The notes below the pieces were generated by a model. That model made no database searches, was not told the DNA's origin, and was given only the letters and a program-made list of their open reading frames with translations. From Colletotrichum lupini (Eukaryota; Ascomycota; Sordariomycetes; Glomerellales; Glomerellaceae), in assembly GCF_023278565.1 (NCBI RefSeq), contig NC_064675.1:2604001-2668000 (forward strand): DNA of 64,000 nucleotides, written 5' to 3'. Both the position numbers and the translations under genes were made by a program. Of the stretch, positions 1-11,079 are shown piece by piece. Position 1 is the stretch's first letter. Each line of letters opens with the position of its first letter.

Positions 1-42
1 GACAATTCTGAGGCCACCAATGCATCTCACACCAACCCAGCA

Positions 43-1240
43 ATGATCTCCTACGTCATCGCCCTCGTGGCATTCCTCATCTTCTTCTCCGACCCCCTCG
101 TCGACTTCTTCTCCCCGTCGTCAACATCCGGCGGCCGAAGCAGCACAGGCCGGAGCCGGGTGGCCCGCACGCCCCGGCCGCAGATGAACGAGTCCCTTCT
201 CGCCATCGAACATCCCAACGCCACGGCTCTGTCGTGCCCACCCGACGACTACTCTGTGCGCATCTTTTCCAAGGAGCCGTTGGTGTTGTATATCGAAGGG
301 TTTTTGAGTGTGGAGGAAAGGAAGCATCTACTTGAGATTAGGTATGTTGTTTTATTACATGCACGTATTTTGCCTTCCCTATTTCGTGTCGCGTCACACA
401 CGCATCCGGAACCTTGGTTACAATTGAAGATGAGGAAGATGAATCCATGCTTTCTCATAAGCTTCTCACTCGCCCAACACTCCATCTCAACTCATATCTC
501 ATCTCACCTCACCCCAACTCATCTCAAACTCATCTCACTCACTCACTCACTCACTCACTCACTCACTCACTCACTCACACCTCACCAGCAACCCCATCTT
601 CGAACCCTCAACAATAACCCACAACGGCGCAAACACCCACCGCGACACCTCCATCCGCTCCTCCGACGTCGCCCTCCTCCCGCGAGACGACACGGTCCGC
701 TGCGTCGAGGCCCGCGCCCGCGCCCTGCAGGGCTGGCGCGAGGACCTCTGGATCGAGAGGCTGCGGACGCAGCGGTACGTCGAAGGCGGGCACTACTCGT
801 ATCACTTCGACTGGACCGCCAACCGCGGCGGGTGGGGGCGGGTGAGTAGCATGATGGCGTGGGTTGACGCGCGCGGCGAGGACGAGAACGAGGTGCCACC
901 TGGGACGGGGAACGGGGATGGCTTGGTTGGTGGCGGGACGGAGTTTCCGTTGTTGGAGGTTCCCGGGTTGAAGAAGGAGGTTTGGTGTCGGTTTGTGGAG
1001 TGTGGAGGGAGGGACGGTGGTGATCAAGCTAGTGATGGCGGTGATGAGAAGAAGATGGGAGGTGACGGGGAGGCCAAGGGGACTACCTTCAAGCCTGTTC
1101 CGGGCAACGCGGTATACTGGGAGAACTTCCGGGCTGATGGGAGCGGTGCCGGGTATGACGAGACGTGGCACGCCGGACTGCCGGTCATAAAAGGCGTCAA
1201 GGTCGGGCTGAATATCTGGAGCACGGGGAGGATAGAGTGA
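43..1240 (+). CDS. Prolyl 4-hydroxylase-like 2OG-Fe(II) oxygenase
   Basis: Two exons, 43..341 and 589..1240, give a 316-residue protein. The intron starts GTATGT at 342 and ends CAG at 588, and joining the exons keeps the frame. The first ~20 residues form one hydrophobic segment, so the protein is probably a type II membrane protein or ER-directed. The catalytic region shows the family's iron and 2-oxoglutarate ligands: HFD (His172, Asp174), a distal His294 in WHAGLPV and a Lys ten residues later (Lys304). Fungal members of this P4Hc family hydroxylate prolines or related side chains with Fe(II), O2 and 2-oxoglutarate; the substrate here is unknown. The ATG at 43 is preferred because it precedes the hydrophobic anchor. 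The gene converges on the Zn2Cys6 factor to its right. Family assignment is firm; the substrate is not. Confidence 0.88.
535..578. repeat. (ACTC)n microsatellite inside an intron
   Basis: About eleven tandem copies of a CACT/ACTC tetranucleotide lie in the single intron of the oxygenase gene, ending just before its CTCACCAG acceptor. They form most of the polypyrimidine-like region upstream of the 3' splice site, so length changes could affect splicing. Confidence 0.9.
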
Positions 1241-1549
1241 GATGACGTGAGTCGGACGTGCTCATACAGCATCATAGCTTCGAAACATGCTCAGTTTAAA
1301 ATGGTAACATTAAGTATTGCTCAGTCTGTTCTTTTGTACGACAATACGAACGTCAATCTTCAGCACCCCTTCTCAAGTGATATAGCCCCCCCCCCCCCCA
1401 ACATACGTCCCAAAATGATGCATAAAAATCCAGCCACCAAAATGCTCCGGCTTGCTTGAAGAAGATGAGAAAGAAAAACAGGGAAGAAATTATCGAGTGA
1501 ACGCACACGCGCACGTTAGCCGCATTTCTCACAAACACAACGACGCCTA
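1241..1549. other. Convergent intergenic stretch with a poly-C tract
   Basis: This 309-base gap separates the 3' ends of two convergent genes. It holds a run of 14 C at 1386-1399 and no coding frame I can support; both 3' UTRs probably lie here. Confidence 0.6.
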
Positions 1550-4412
1550 CTATGAAAGACCAAGGAAATTCGGCTCTCCCCCACCCCCAGCCGTCCAGTC
1601 AAAATCGTCCATGAGCATCGACCAGTCGATATCCTGCAGCGGGTCACTCGCCGGCACAAGGTTCGCGTTCGAATCCGTCGCCGCCGCTACCACAAGGTCA
1701 GCAACACTCCCACCGAACCCCCGGCCACCCCTACACTCACGCGTCGACGCCGTGCCCCCCACCCCGGTTCCCTGTCCAACACCACCTCCTCCAGCAACAC
1801 CACCGGCACCACCGACCCCGACACCAGAACCGCCCTGCCCAACCCTCGCCTGATCAAGCTCTTTCTTCCACCGTCTCAGCGTCCCAAACGCGATGACAGC
1901 ACCCGTACGGTGCGGATACTGCGAGATGGGCGCCTCCAGCTTGGGCATCATGTGCCTCAGACTCCAATAACTCTCCGACATGCGCAGCACGCGCATGGCG
2001 AAATCGCCTTCCTGCACGGAACACCGCCGCAGGGCTTCTTGCGCGTTCTTGACCGAGACGTCGGCGTTGGCGAGCTCGACGTCTGTGGCGTGGCCCGAGA
2101 CGAGGACGTCGAATATCACGGCGGCGGCGTCGAGGATGGTGCGGAAGACGTGTTGCGGGGCGTGTAGGAGGAATCGGTGCGAGGACTCGAGTCGTAAGGA
2201 GAGGTTGATGAGGGCTTGGGCTGTGCTGTAGGCGCGGTTTACGTTGTGGCGGAAAGTGGGTTTGTCCACGGTGGAGAGGGGGATGAAGTAGTAGGATTGG
2301 AGCTCGAATTGGACTGCTAGGATGGTAAAGAGGTCGAGGTCTGTACTTATCAGTAAAGGGGGCCTCTCGACGTGGTTTCGGGGGAAGGCAAAAGAGAATC
2401 ATGTTGACGAACCAGAGTTGTGACGAGCCTGTAGCTGCTTTAGCTTGTTCAGCTCATCTTCCAAAAGCTGAATGACGGTGTCCGGCACGCCTTCGCCTTC
2501 TTCGGCGACGGAGAAGACGGTCCGGCTCAGTCTGTTGGAAAACTTTTGCATCTCGTAAAGGAGGCCAAAGTACCCCAGAGCATCAGGGAGGGATCTCCCA
2601 CCGGCGGCCCTGTTGACGGCTTCATTGAAGAAGCCGGCCGGGGGCGGGAAACCATTACTTGAGGCGACTCTATGGCACGTAGTCAGATACCAATTGCCGA
2701 AACTGAGTCACATATGTTTACAACTTAACAAAAACGTACCTCTGAGCCTGGATATTATACCCCATCCACGTAAAACAGGCCTCCTCGTCGGTGATATCAG
2801 TCTGCCGGTTCGGTCCTATACAAAATTCGGGATGTGTGCCACGGCCCGTATGCAAACCCAACAGCAGCGCGGCATTCTGCGCGATGGCGACGTACGAGGA
2901 CGACGGGTCGTTGAGGAAGCGGATGGAGGGTAAGGGCCATGTGCAGAGGACGAGCAGGGCGTCAACAGTAGACATGCTGATGGGCGGGCTCGAAACGGCG
3001 GCCCAGACCTCGCGGGGCAGGTTCTCGATGAGAAAAGGGAAGAGGCCGGCGTCGCGGGTGTACCGCCGTGAGGAGATGGCGATGAGGGTCCAGAAGAGAA
3101 TGGGGCTCTGTTTGTAGAGCTTGTCTGGGTCCTGAGAGCGGACGATGGGGAAATAAGGGTGGAAGTGCTCAAAGTAGCTGTTGTCATGTCGTCTCAGTCT
3201 TTGTTTTTCTGATATGGACATGTGCTGGCTTGGGGATGATGTATGAAGAAGGGTTAAGGTAGCTCACTGGTCAAAGTAAAAATCGATATCCTCCCCAGAC
3301 AGTACCTTGGACCCCAAAGCCCTTGGCTGGGCGGGCTGCCTCGCGGGACCCGTAGGTGTCGTATGCGATGTGAGGGTTGGCGTTGGGACCTGCTCCGGTT
3401 GGCGGGCCTGCTGAACGGGAGACAAGGCCGGCAGGCTCACCCTTGATGCGGAGGGGGGCGGCCGGTGGTCCGAAAAGGCACTGGCGGCTCCGGGGTAGGC
3501 AGTGCTCGGGCTCGGCAGCGGCAGCGGCAAGGCGGCCGGAGGCAGGATGCCAGTGGCGGAGACGGGGCTCGGGTTGACGGCATTCTTGATTGTTTGGACT
3601 TCTTTTTCGAGTTGTTCTAGTTTGCTGTTTGATGTTCACACACGCGCGGAGATATTAGACCGTGATCTTGTATTGAAAGGACACACACAATAACATAGGG
3701 CACTGGGAATAGAAAGACGGGCGCCTTTGGAGCAGGGGGGAAAGGAGAAGAGAGGAGAATGGAAGCCACCTTCGTCTGGTCATCCGCTTGTGAGACTTGT
3801 CAATGACACATTGTATACCGAGCTTAGAGCAACGTTGACACGGCTTGTTGGGCGTGTAGCTCGCATTGCACTTGACCTATTTCCGGTCGTCCAAAGACGT
3901 TCTGTTAGCATATGGGACGTCATATTCGGTATAGCAGTGTGACGGGTTCCTAGAACATGCAAAAACGCCGAAGGAACTGAATAAGTCTCATCGGCATGTT
4001 TGCTGACATTGCATGATGAGCCCCAGGGGACCTGACGAGGTGGCCCCCCATCCGTCCTTCCCGAGTCCCGGATGTCAACCGCGATCCAATGGGAATGGGA
4101 ACCGGGAGAGGCGTTGGAGGGGCACGGGGCATGCTTGACATGTGTGGCAGCAGAATGTTTAAAAGATTAAAACACCACGAGGTAAGGTCGCCATGCAAGG
4201 GGTATGAGGGACAGATACAAGATGAACTGGTCCAGGGTATGTATAAAAGGTATGTACGGATACGAAAAGGGAGTATCAGAGGAAAAGTGAAAGCCCACCT
4301 TGGAGTCGCGACAGCTCGTGCAGGCTGTATTGCGCCGGATCCGGTTCGGCACTGGAGGGCTGGGCGAGGTATCCCTCTGTGCCGACGCGGGGCTCTTCAG
4401 CGGCGGGTCCAT
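1550..4412 (-). CDS. Zn(II)2Cys6 transcription factor, PrtT/War1-like type
   Basis: Six exons (4412..4299, 3876..3770, 3624..3268, 3177..2740, 2669..2413, 2340..1550) join in phase to give 687 residues. Exons 1 and 2 together encode a complete fungal zinc cluster with spacing C-x2-C-x6-C-x9-C-x2-C-x6-C (residues 31-61), followed by basic residues and a short leucine-containing heptad stretch typical of the linker/dimerisation coil. The middle part (from about residue 190) has the FEHFHPYFPIV-type segment and the helical 'fungal_trans' region. The C-terminal third carries a Gly/Val-rich low-complexity run. The layout resembles regulators annotated as PrtT (protease activator), War1 or Leu3-like; I infer the subclass from memory, so the target genes are open. 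The donor of intron 5 (GTTCGT) is the weakest junction. The gene is divergent from the P-loop kinase gene. Confidence 0.88.
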
Positions 4413-5273
4413 CAAGTTTAGGGTAGGGTGCGCGCGTGCGTGCGTGCGCTCTGCCTCCTTGTCCAGGTTTAAACGCCTCTTTGTGTGTTTAAATGAGCCG
4501 ATTCTGGCGCACTTGTGGGTGCTCGCTCTGATTGTCTGGCTCACTTGCTGGCAGCTGCTGTGGTTGTGTGAGTTGTTGATGGCAGAGGTGGAGAGGAGAG
4601 AAAGGGAAACTCGGCGCGGTTTCGGCAATGCAGAAGAAAGGTGAGGAGGAGTGCGGTTTGATGAGAGATGCTGGGAAAGACGCGACCGCAACCAGAGAAA
4701 GAGGAGACGATCACGTGCGCTTACCAAGTCCATTTCTGAAGGATTCAACGGCGGTCTTATCGCGGACAATGTCCGTACCTCCTTCTATCTTAAGGTAAGC
4801 ACGTTTGATATGCAATCTAGCCAACAACGAAGCCGATGCCTCTCCTTCGATCCGCCGTTTGAGTCATCGCGAGAAGTCTATGGTGTTTTGCGATCAGGGC
4901 GACGAGTCAGACGCTTGTCGTGTAGCACACAACTCACTCAATACACTCGTAGCGAGACGCCACATTCGAACACATGCTTTAGACTGATGCATGCCAGTGT
5001 CCATTGACTATGTAGGCAAGGCCAAAGAGGTAAGTAGAACGGCCATTCATCAATTGATCTATTGAATCAATACACCTTAGGGTGCGCCATGGAGGTATGA
5101 AGCTTGGCCTCACTGCGGTGAGTCACTGAGGCAAGGCGCAACTGCCTCGAAAGCTTTGAAATGAGCCTGGTAGTCGGAGAAAGCTCTCAGGTGTCTCAAT
5201 AAAGTCAGGTCGATAATCACTTTGACCATCTTGGTGAAGTCGCCGCCGAGAACATCTGCGTATTTTGGGAACT
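4413..5273. promoter_or_regulatory. Divergent promoter region, transcription factor / P-loop kinase
   Basis: This 861-base gap lies between the start codons of a minus-strand and a plus-strand gene, so it must hold both promoters. No further gene is supported. I see no clear TATA box or operator to single out. Confidence 0.5.
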
Positions 5274-5879
5274 ATGCACAATCCAATGGCTTGCTTCATC
5301 TACATCAACGGCTACCCGGGCGTCGGCAAATTCACCGTCGCCAGCGCTCTCTCTAAACTGATTCCACGCAGCCGCGTCTTCCACAACCACCTGGTAATCG
5401 ACCCCGTCGCCGCCATGCTCGATCGCGACGATGCCGAGGCCTACAACGATATGAGAACCACATTCCGCAGACACGCTCTGGACACCATCGCCACACACCC
5501 TGCGCTTGCGGACAAGACGTTCATCTTTACAGACGCGCGGGAGTCGGGTCCTCTCGGCAGCGAAGCGGCGCAAAATTACAAGGCGGCCGCTGAGAAAAGG
5601 GGCGTGCCGTTCATCTCGGTCGTGTTACATTGCGACGTGGACGAGAATGTCAGGAGACTTGGAGGCCGGAGGTGTGCTAAAGATGGTGAGGGGGCTAGTA
5701 ACACCAAGTTGACTGATGATGAGATTCTGAGAAAGATTCGGGAGGAGGAAACCATCTTTCAGTTTGGGGATGAAAACGAAATGTGTCTGGACGTCACGAG
5801 CCTGGAGTCCGATCATTCTGCGTTCCTGATTTTACAACATGTGAACGCGATTCACCATCGTCTTGATAAAGACAATTGA
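5274..5879 (+). CDS. Small P-loop NTPase/kinase (AAA_33 / phosphotransferase type)
   Basis: Intronless, 201 residues from the ATG at 5274. The N-terminus has a beta strand leading into a Walker A motif (GYPGVGKFT), about 15 residues in. A later strand with FTDARESG may serve as the Walker B/switch region, and a C-terminal part rich in Arg/Glu may form the lid. This fits the compact nucleoside/shikimate-kinase-like fold seen in uncharacterised fungal ATP-binding proteins and in chloramphenicol-phosphotransferase relatives. It probably phosphorylates a small molecule; the substrate cannot be told. Another in-frame ATG at 5286 would drop four residues; 5274 is preferred because it has A at -3. 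No targeting signal or membrane segment is visible. Confidence 0.75.
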   Translation: MHNPMACFIYINGYPGVGKFTVASALSKLIPRSRVFHNHLVIDPVAAMLDRDDAEAYNDMRTTFRRHALDTIATHPALADKTFIFTDARESGPLGSEAAQNYKAAAEKRGVPFISVVLHCDVDENVRRLGGRRCAKDGEGASNTKLTDDEILRKIREEETIFQFGDENEMCLDVTSLESDHSAFLILQHVNAIHHRLDKDN

Positions 5880-6031
5880 AGGTCATATTTCATTCACACC
5901 ACATAATTTCATCGGCGATCTCATCAAGCGCTATGGTTTCATATTCTCGTCAAGATACCTAGAAACTCTCCCATTGCTTGTCATCATCCTTTAGGAAATG
6001 GCGCTAAACGTTGGAATTCTCATCCTTGATA

Positions 6032-6752
6032 TCACGTCCACTTCCTCTCACAACTTCCAACCCACATACCCCAACCCAGAACCTTGCCCTGGATGGCTTC
6101 GGCGACCTGCTCCCTGGTAGCCCGGGCCTCCAGCATTGTCCTATCCAGTGGCTCGCTCAGGGCAACAATCTGGAAGAAATCTGTCGACTGTCAGTCTTCC
6201 CATTCTACCTGAATGCAAGAGAAATCAAAACTCACATCTGTGGATACCGTGGTTCATAAGGGGCCGCGGGGGAACATACACACCCTCCCTCCGCCCCTTA
6301 CCCCAGTAAAACCCTCCCTTTAGCAGAGATTTGCTCTCATCCTCAATCTCAAAGTCTTTGGGGTTCACCTGTTTCTTCTCAGGTGCAATGCCACCGTATA
6401 CACTACAGTCGACAAGTCAGCATTTTCCTCTCTTTGAGATGTGTGCGACTTACCCGTGACAGATGGGCGTCGGCAGGGGCGCATCCGGATCCTCGACCAC
6501 GATGAGCCACTCCTTGACCTTTGACTCGAGGTCTAGCGGCGCGGACCACGACAGCGCGGGAATACGGCCGCCGCCTTCTGTGATGTACTCCGGACCCAAA
6601 GTAGCTGGAGACGCACCGCAGTCTGGCGACGTGACGGTGATCGTCTGCTCCGTATGCGAGGCGAAGGCCGGGGATGTGTAGAAGGATTTGGCGTCGTGGG
6701 CGCGGGAGTTCTTGAGAAGCCAGCTCAAAGTCACTTCGACGTATGGATTCAT
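6032..6752 (-). CDS. Phosphatidylethanolamine-binding protein (PEBP) family
   Basis: Three exons (6752..6454, 6402..6236, 6180..6032) give 204 residues, near the usual PEBP size. The ligand-site hallmarks are visible: a DPDAP motif with a following ICHG His at the end of exon 1, and a later NHGIHRYFFQIVAL strand. The C-terminus LGWGMWVGSCERK resembles the G-x-x-x-G-x-Y-E-R ending of the family. Introns start GTAAGT and GTGAGT. PEBPs bind anionic or phospholipid-like ligands and can inhibit kinases or proteases; the fungal/YbhB-like members are mostly uncharacterised, so no specific role is claimed. No signal peptide is seen. The gene is divergent from the PrpF-like gene and shares a 755-base promoter region with it. 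Confidence 0.85.
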
Positions 6753-7507
6753 TCTGTCGAATTTGAGAATCCTTTGGTTTCTAGTATAATGATTATCAGA
6801 GTTTATTGATGCTTCTTGTGTTGTGGTTTGAAAACGTGGCTGTAGCGATGATTTCAGATGAGATGAGACGGAAGAGGGGGAATATGAATCTCATATATCG
6901 ACGATTCTCAAGAACCCATGATTAAGCTTGTTTCCGCAACCCGAAACGCTTATTACGGTATGTCCATGCTTATCTCCAGCTAAGCGGACGCGATGCCTGC
7001 CTTCAGACGGTCTTACAAGCCTCAAGCCCGGGTGGCTTGGACTTGTATGACTTCGGTGCCGATTCGGTCATCACTCGGCCGATCGATCAGTCGTAAGGCA
7101 ATTGAGGTCTGGATTAGTGCCAAAATCTCCCATTCCCTCTTCTTTTACCTCTATTTTCCCTTTGTATGAGACTCGACCGCACGCCAAATGACATAGAGTA
7201 CTTCACCAAGTAAAAATATGGTGAGTTACTCATAATGCAGAGAAGAGATGTGAGACTCTGGAGAGGACCACTGCAGGGATCCTCCTCGTCTGCTTCCGGC
7301 TTGGCGGTGCTTAACGGTTTTCAGTGGTCCACGACCCCTGTAGACGGACGCCGCGCCGCCTGTGGCTTGAACTGGCCCAGGTACGGACATTTCCCGTGTG
7401 GTGGGTGAGGACTCAGGCGGAAAACAACCGCAAAGGACTGTCTATTTCAATAATACCAACTTCAACTACAACAACAATTATTTTAATTGTCGCAATCGTT
7501 GGCAAAG
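6753..7507. promoter_or_regulatory. Divergent promoter region, PEBP / PrpF-like
   Basis: These 755 bases separate two divergent start codons. I see a CA-rich and AT-rich stretch just before the plus-strand start (7440-7500) but no other gene or RNA. Confidence 0.45.
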
Positions 7508-8725
7508 ATGATTCTACAAGAAATTCACCGCAGTCTCTTGAGGAACACAAAGAGCGCTGCTTCCGGGCTATCCAGACTATCCGCAAACATGTCATCGACG
7601 CGCCCCTATTCGTCATCACAGTCATTTCCCGCGCTCTTCGTCCGCGGCGGAACGTCTAACGGTCTCGTCATCCACAGACACAACCTCCCGCTAGAAAGCG
7701 AATGGCACAAAGTATTGCCTGCCATCATGGGCTCGCCGGACCCTTACGGCCGCCAGCTCAACGGGATGGGTTCGGGCATCTCATCAACGTCCAAAATCGT
7801 CGTGCTGTCTTCGCCCTCACGCCCCGACGTGGACGTGGACTACACTTTTGTTCAAGTTGGCATCAAGGATGGCAGCCTCGACACAGCAGGAAATTGCGGA
7901 AACCTCTCGTCGGCAGTGGGGCCCATGAGCTTGGACGAAGGTCTCATCCCGAACCCGCGCCTCGAACAAGGGGCCGACGGCCAGACGTTCGCTACCGTAC
8001 GCATCTTCAACACCAACACATCAAAGGTCATCTCATCGCGCTTCAGGGTCGTCGTTGACGGGACCAACTCACCAAGATACGCCCCAGAAGGCGCTTACAC
8101 CATGGATGGCGTCCCCGGCACGGCTTCCCCCATTACCCTAAGCTTCCTGGACCCCGCCGGCGCAAAGACGGGCAAGGCCCTCCCCACGGGGAACCCCCGC
8201 GACTGGCTCCTCCTCCCGGACGCGAGCACAATCCAGGCCTCGCTCGTCGACGTCAGCAACCCGGGTGTCTTTGTCCGCGCCGCCGACCTGGGCATCCCCT
8301 CGCCCGAAGACCTCACGCCGCAGGTCGTTGAGACGGATGCCAAGCTCAAGGCCAAGCTGGACGGGATCCGGCGCGCGGGAGCGTCTATGATGGGACTGAA
8401 CCCGGACGTGGAGAGCGTACCTAAGATCGTGCTGCTCTTCTCCGAGACGCGCTCGGATGACGTAGACATCCGGTGTCTTGCGCTGTCCATGGGCCAGGCG
8501 CACAAGGCTGTGCCGTTGACGCTTGCGCTGTGTCTCGGGACTGCTAGTCAGTTGCCCGGAACCATCCCGGCGGAGCTCATCGGTGGCCGTGCCAAGGAGT
8601 CTGTCGTTATTGGGCACCCGAGCGGTAAGGTGGATATCGGGGCTACATTTGACAATGGCGAGATTGTGTCGGCGGATCTTCGCCGCACGGCTCGAGTGCT
8701 GATGAAGGGTGAGGTGCTCTACTAG
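7508..8725 (+). CDS. PrpF-like isomerase (DUF453 family), probably mitochondrial
   Basis: Intronless, 405 residues from the ATG at 7508. The body has PrpF-family hallmarks: FPALFVRGGTSNG near the mature N-terminus, NGMGSGISSTSK, TAGNCGNLSSAVGP, VDVSNPGVFV, and a C-terminal MGQAHKAVPLT segment. PrpF proteins have a diaminopimelate-epimerase-like fold; in bacteria they isomerise methyl-aconitate in the 2-methylcitrate cycle beside AcnD. The first ~45 residues are rich in Arg, Ser and Leu with almost no acidic residues, as in a mitochondrial presequence, with an alternative Met about 35 residues in. I infer a mitochondrial isomerase of methylaconitate- or itaconate-like acids; the true substrate in fungi is not settled by sequence. 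Confidence 0.85.
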   Translation: MILQEIHRSLLRNTKSAASGLSRLSANMSSTRPYSSSQSFPALFVRGGTSNGLVIHRHNLPLESEWHKVLPAIMGSPDPYGRQLNGMGSGISSTSKIVVLSSPSRPDVDVDYTFVQVGIKDGSLDTAGNCGNLSSAVGPMSLDEGLIPNPRLEQGADGQTFATVRIFNTNTSKVISSRFRVVVDGTNSPRYAPEGAYTMDGVPGTASPITLSFLDPAGAKTGKALPTGNPRDWLLLPDASTIQASLVDVSNPGVFVRAADLGIPSPEDLTPQVVETDAKLKAKLDGIRRAGASMMGLNPDVESVPKIVLLFSETRSDDVDIRCLALSMGQAHKAVPLTLALCLGTASQLPGTIPAELIGGRAKESVVIGHPSGKVDIGATFDNGEIVSADLRRTARVLMKGEVLY

Positions 8726-9664
8726 CAACTTGCTAGAGACTGTTAGACTGTTGCTACGAATCTCTTACCATAAGATGAGGTGCAGTCCACGGATCCTAAG
8801 CACATCCGATGCGGCCTGGTATTCAATCTGTCAAAACTTACATCGCCGCTGGAAGACTTCTGAACAAAGAGATGAAAGGCTCCGGCGATGCATAGCCCTA
8901 CTCGCGAGCAGGACAGCGTTTCAAGGTCTTCACGCAATCAAGTAAGTCAAGATGGAAAACCTACACGCAATCAGCGCCCTCATCGAATGTTGGGTTGACG
9001 TGCTCTATCGAATTCATCGTTGGCGCAAAGGTTCCACGACGACGGAAGTTCATCAACACTGGCTGTATGATCCTGTAGCGATTCTCATCGGGATGGCAGA
9101 TCCGGCGCCACCTACGATGAGATGTCGAGCCAGAGCAGGGCAAATTTGCAGATCTCCGCGCCCTCTGTAAGCTTCTTGCACTTCCTTCTAAGCGATCTGA
9201 GCATCAAAGCTCGGAAGCCGGCGAAAGCTTGTAGGGGACTACTTGGCGAGGTCTCTCGTGGCGTCACATTAATACATCTGGCCGTGACTACTGTACTAGA
9301 ATGAGCTCAATTTGGTATAACTGGGTCCTAAAGCAGTATATGCTAAGGCGAACGTGTTTATTGTCTCCGCTAGATGAGAAACTTGACACTTTTAGGAACC
9401 GTGTGGCCAGAGAGGCATGAGCAATTCACTTCGAACTCATAAGCCACAACGTCTTATTGGATACATTTTTACCACCACAGTCAACGATATAAAGCGATCA
9501 GTTTTGTGCAAGACGTGTCTTAAGTCGGCAAACCAGCCTTAGTAATGTATTGCTAGGCTTGAGCGAGACAACAACCAATATGATTGTCTGAAACCCTGCC
9601 GTTTATTTCTCGGGACGATATGCAGCGAGTCTTGGGGAGAATGGGAAATCCATACCCCTTACCA
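8726..9664. other. Intergenic, nothing recognised
   Basis: About 0.9 kb between the 3' ends of the PrpF-like gene and the 162-residue protein. Short open frames exist on both strands, but none shows family resemblance or coding-like composition. Confidence 0.4.
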
Positions 9665-10153
9665 TCAGGACGATACTCTAATAGTAGGTGCCTCGCTGGA
9701 AGGAAGAACGGGTCGCTCAAGCAGGTGCCAAGGTTTGAACGAGGATTCTTCATCCAAATGAGGTTTCCAACTTAACATAATTTTGCCCTCTGCAAAAATG
9801 AACGCGACCGACGGGCCTCCTACAGAACGTGCCTTTTCTGGGTCGTATGGCCCAACTTGCTGCTCCTTCAGCTTGTACCAGGCGCTTCGGGAGTATCTGG
9901 AGACTCGCTCCGCAGTAATCTCGTCTATGTAAAGACCTTCTCTTTTGAGCCAGGCCACTTCGTTCTTCTGCTCGCCGGTCGCGATATCGCACAGACGACG
10001 GATCAATATCGGCCCCTGGTGTGGCAGGCGGTACTGGATCTCAAGTTCGTACACGCCAGTACGATGCCTCCAGGTGCCCCTCAATCCATCGGGATCATCA
10101 AGATGAATTGTGTTGTGCGGAAGATTTCCAGGATTAAATGCGGGCGTGGACAT
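9665..10153 (-). CDS. Unrecognised 162-residue protein
   Basis: A single uninterrupted frame from an ATG at 10153 to TGA at 9665. I do not recognise the family. It is polar and mixed-charge with several Trp residues (GTWRHR, SAWYKLKE, MLSWKP, PWHLL). A central stretch alternates hydrophobic and polar residues (YELEIQYRL, ILIRRLCDI) and may be beta structure. There is no signal peptide, membrane helix or low-complexity run. The stable length, sensible composition and lack of introns suggest a real gene, but it is more AT-rich than neighbouring genes and stands alone in about 2.3 kb of otherwise empty DNA, so a lineage-specific or decaying gene is possible. Confidence 0.5.
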   Translation of the reverse strand: MSTPAFNPGNLPHNTIHLDDPDGLRGTWRHRTGVYELEIQYRLPHQGPILIRRLCDIATGEQKNEVAWLKREGLYIDEITAERVSRYSRSAWYKLKEQQVGPYDPEKARSVGGPSVAFIFAEGKIMLSWKPHLDEESSFKPWHLLERPVLPSSEAPTIRVSS

Positions 10154-11079
10154 TTTGAGAACTTGAAACTGAATCAGGTTTTGCTGTTGAGTGTAGTGGA
10201 TTGGAAGTGCGGGATGTCGTATTCAATTTACAAGTTTTGACTGGACGGACACCGTTTCCATGGCGTTTTATAGATAAGTATGTTTTCAACGCCTGTTTCC
10301 ATTACTTCACATCCCTCGACAGGATGTTTAATGTAGAGAATGAGTATGTATCATTGACGGTGAACATGGCTAAGGCGGTGCTACTTCACGACAAAGGATT
10401 CCAGAGTTGTTGATCGCCGATTCTCTTGGTTACATGAATGCGGTAAACGCGTACTATTCGGCGATGCTTACCAAACATCCATCAAAAGGAAGTCTTGCTT
10501 CTGAACATCCAGCACAAAGACAGAAGAATAGTTGGGGAATGAGCAAAGTTAGTGGGCTTTGCCAAGGATCGTCAGATGATGTATTAATCTGAAAGACGAC
10601 GATCCGTATAGGATATCTATGGTTCCCTTTGATAGTGCCCGAGACGTGTTTCCTATCGCCAAGAACCGACACATGAGAGCCTCTTGGAAGCAGACATCAG
10701 GAGGTTGGTACCACCTGCAATAAAAGTCTCTTTGTGGTTTGTTTCAGCGCTTCCCTTGAAAAAGACTGGAAGAAATCCGTAACCACGTTACCTCCGACTC
10801 GAGTGTGGTGGAGGGTCGAAGCCAACTTAGGAGACCGGTTTGCACCTCCTCTTCAAAGATGAAAATGTGTGTTCTCATGTGCAAGGCATTGTTTAAGGCG
10901 GTGACATGGATTCAACCAACCATGAGGTCAAGAAATCGAGAAAGGTCATGTTTTTACCTGCCTTTTTCTTACCCTTTTCCCGGCTCAATTTTGATGAATA
11001 TCAGTCTGCCCACTTTGTGGTACTGCAAAATCTCGAAGTGTCTTGATCTCAAGCCGAACGTGAAACTAGAATGAAAAGC
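10154..11079. other. Intergenic, nothing recognised
   Basis: Roughly 0.9 kb of rather AT-rich sequence upstream of the 162-residue gene and downstream of the rhodopsin-domain gene. No supported gene, RNA or repeat. Confidence 0.4.
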
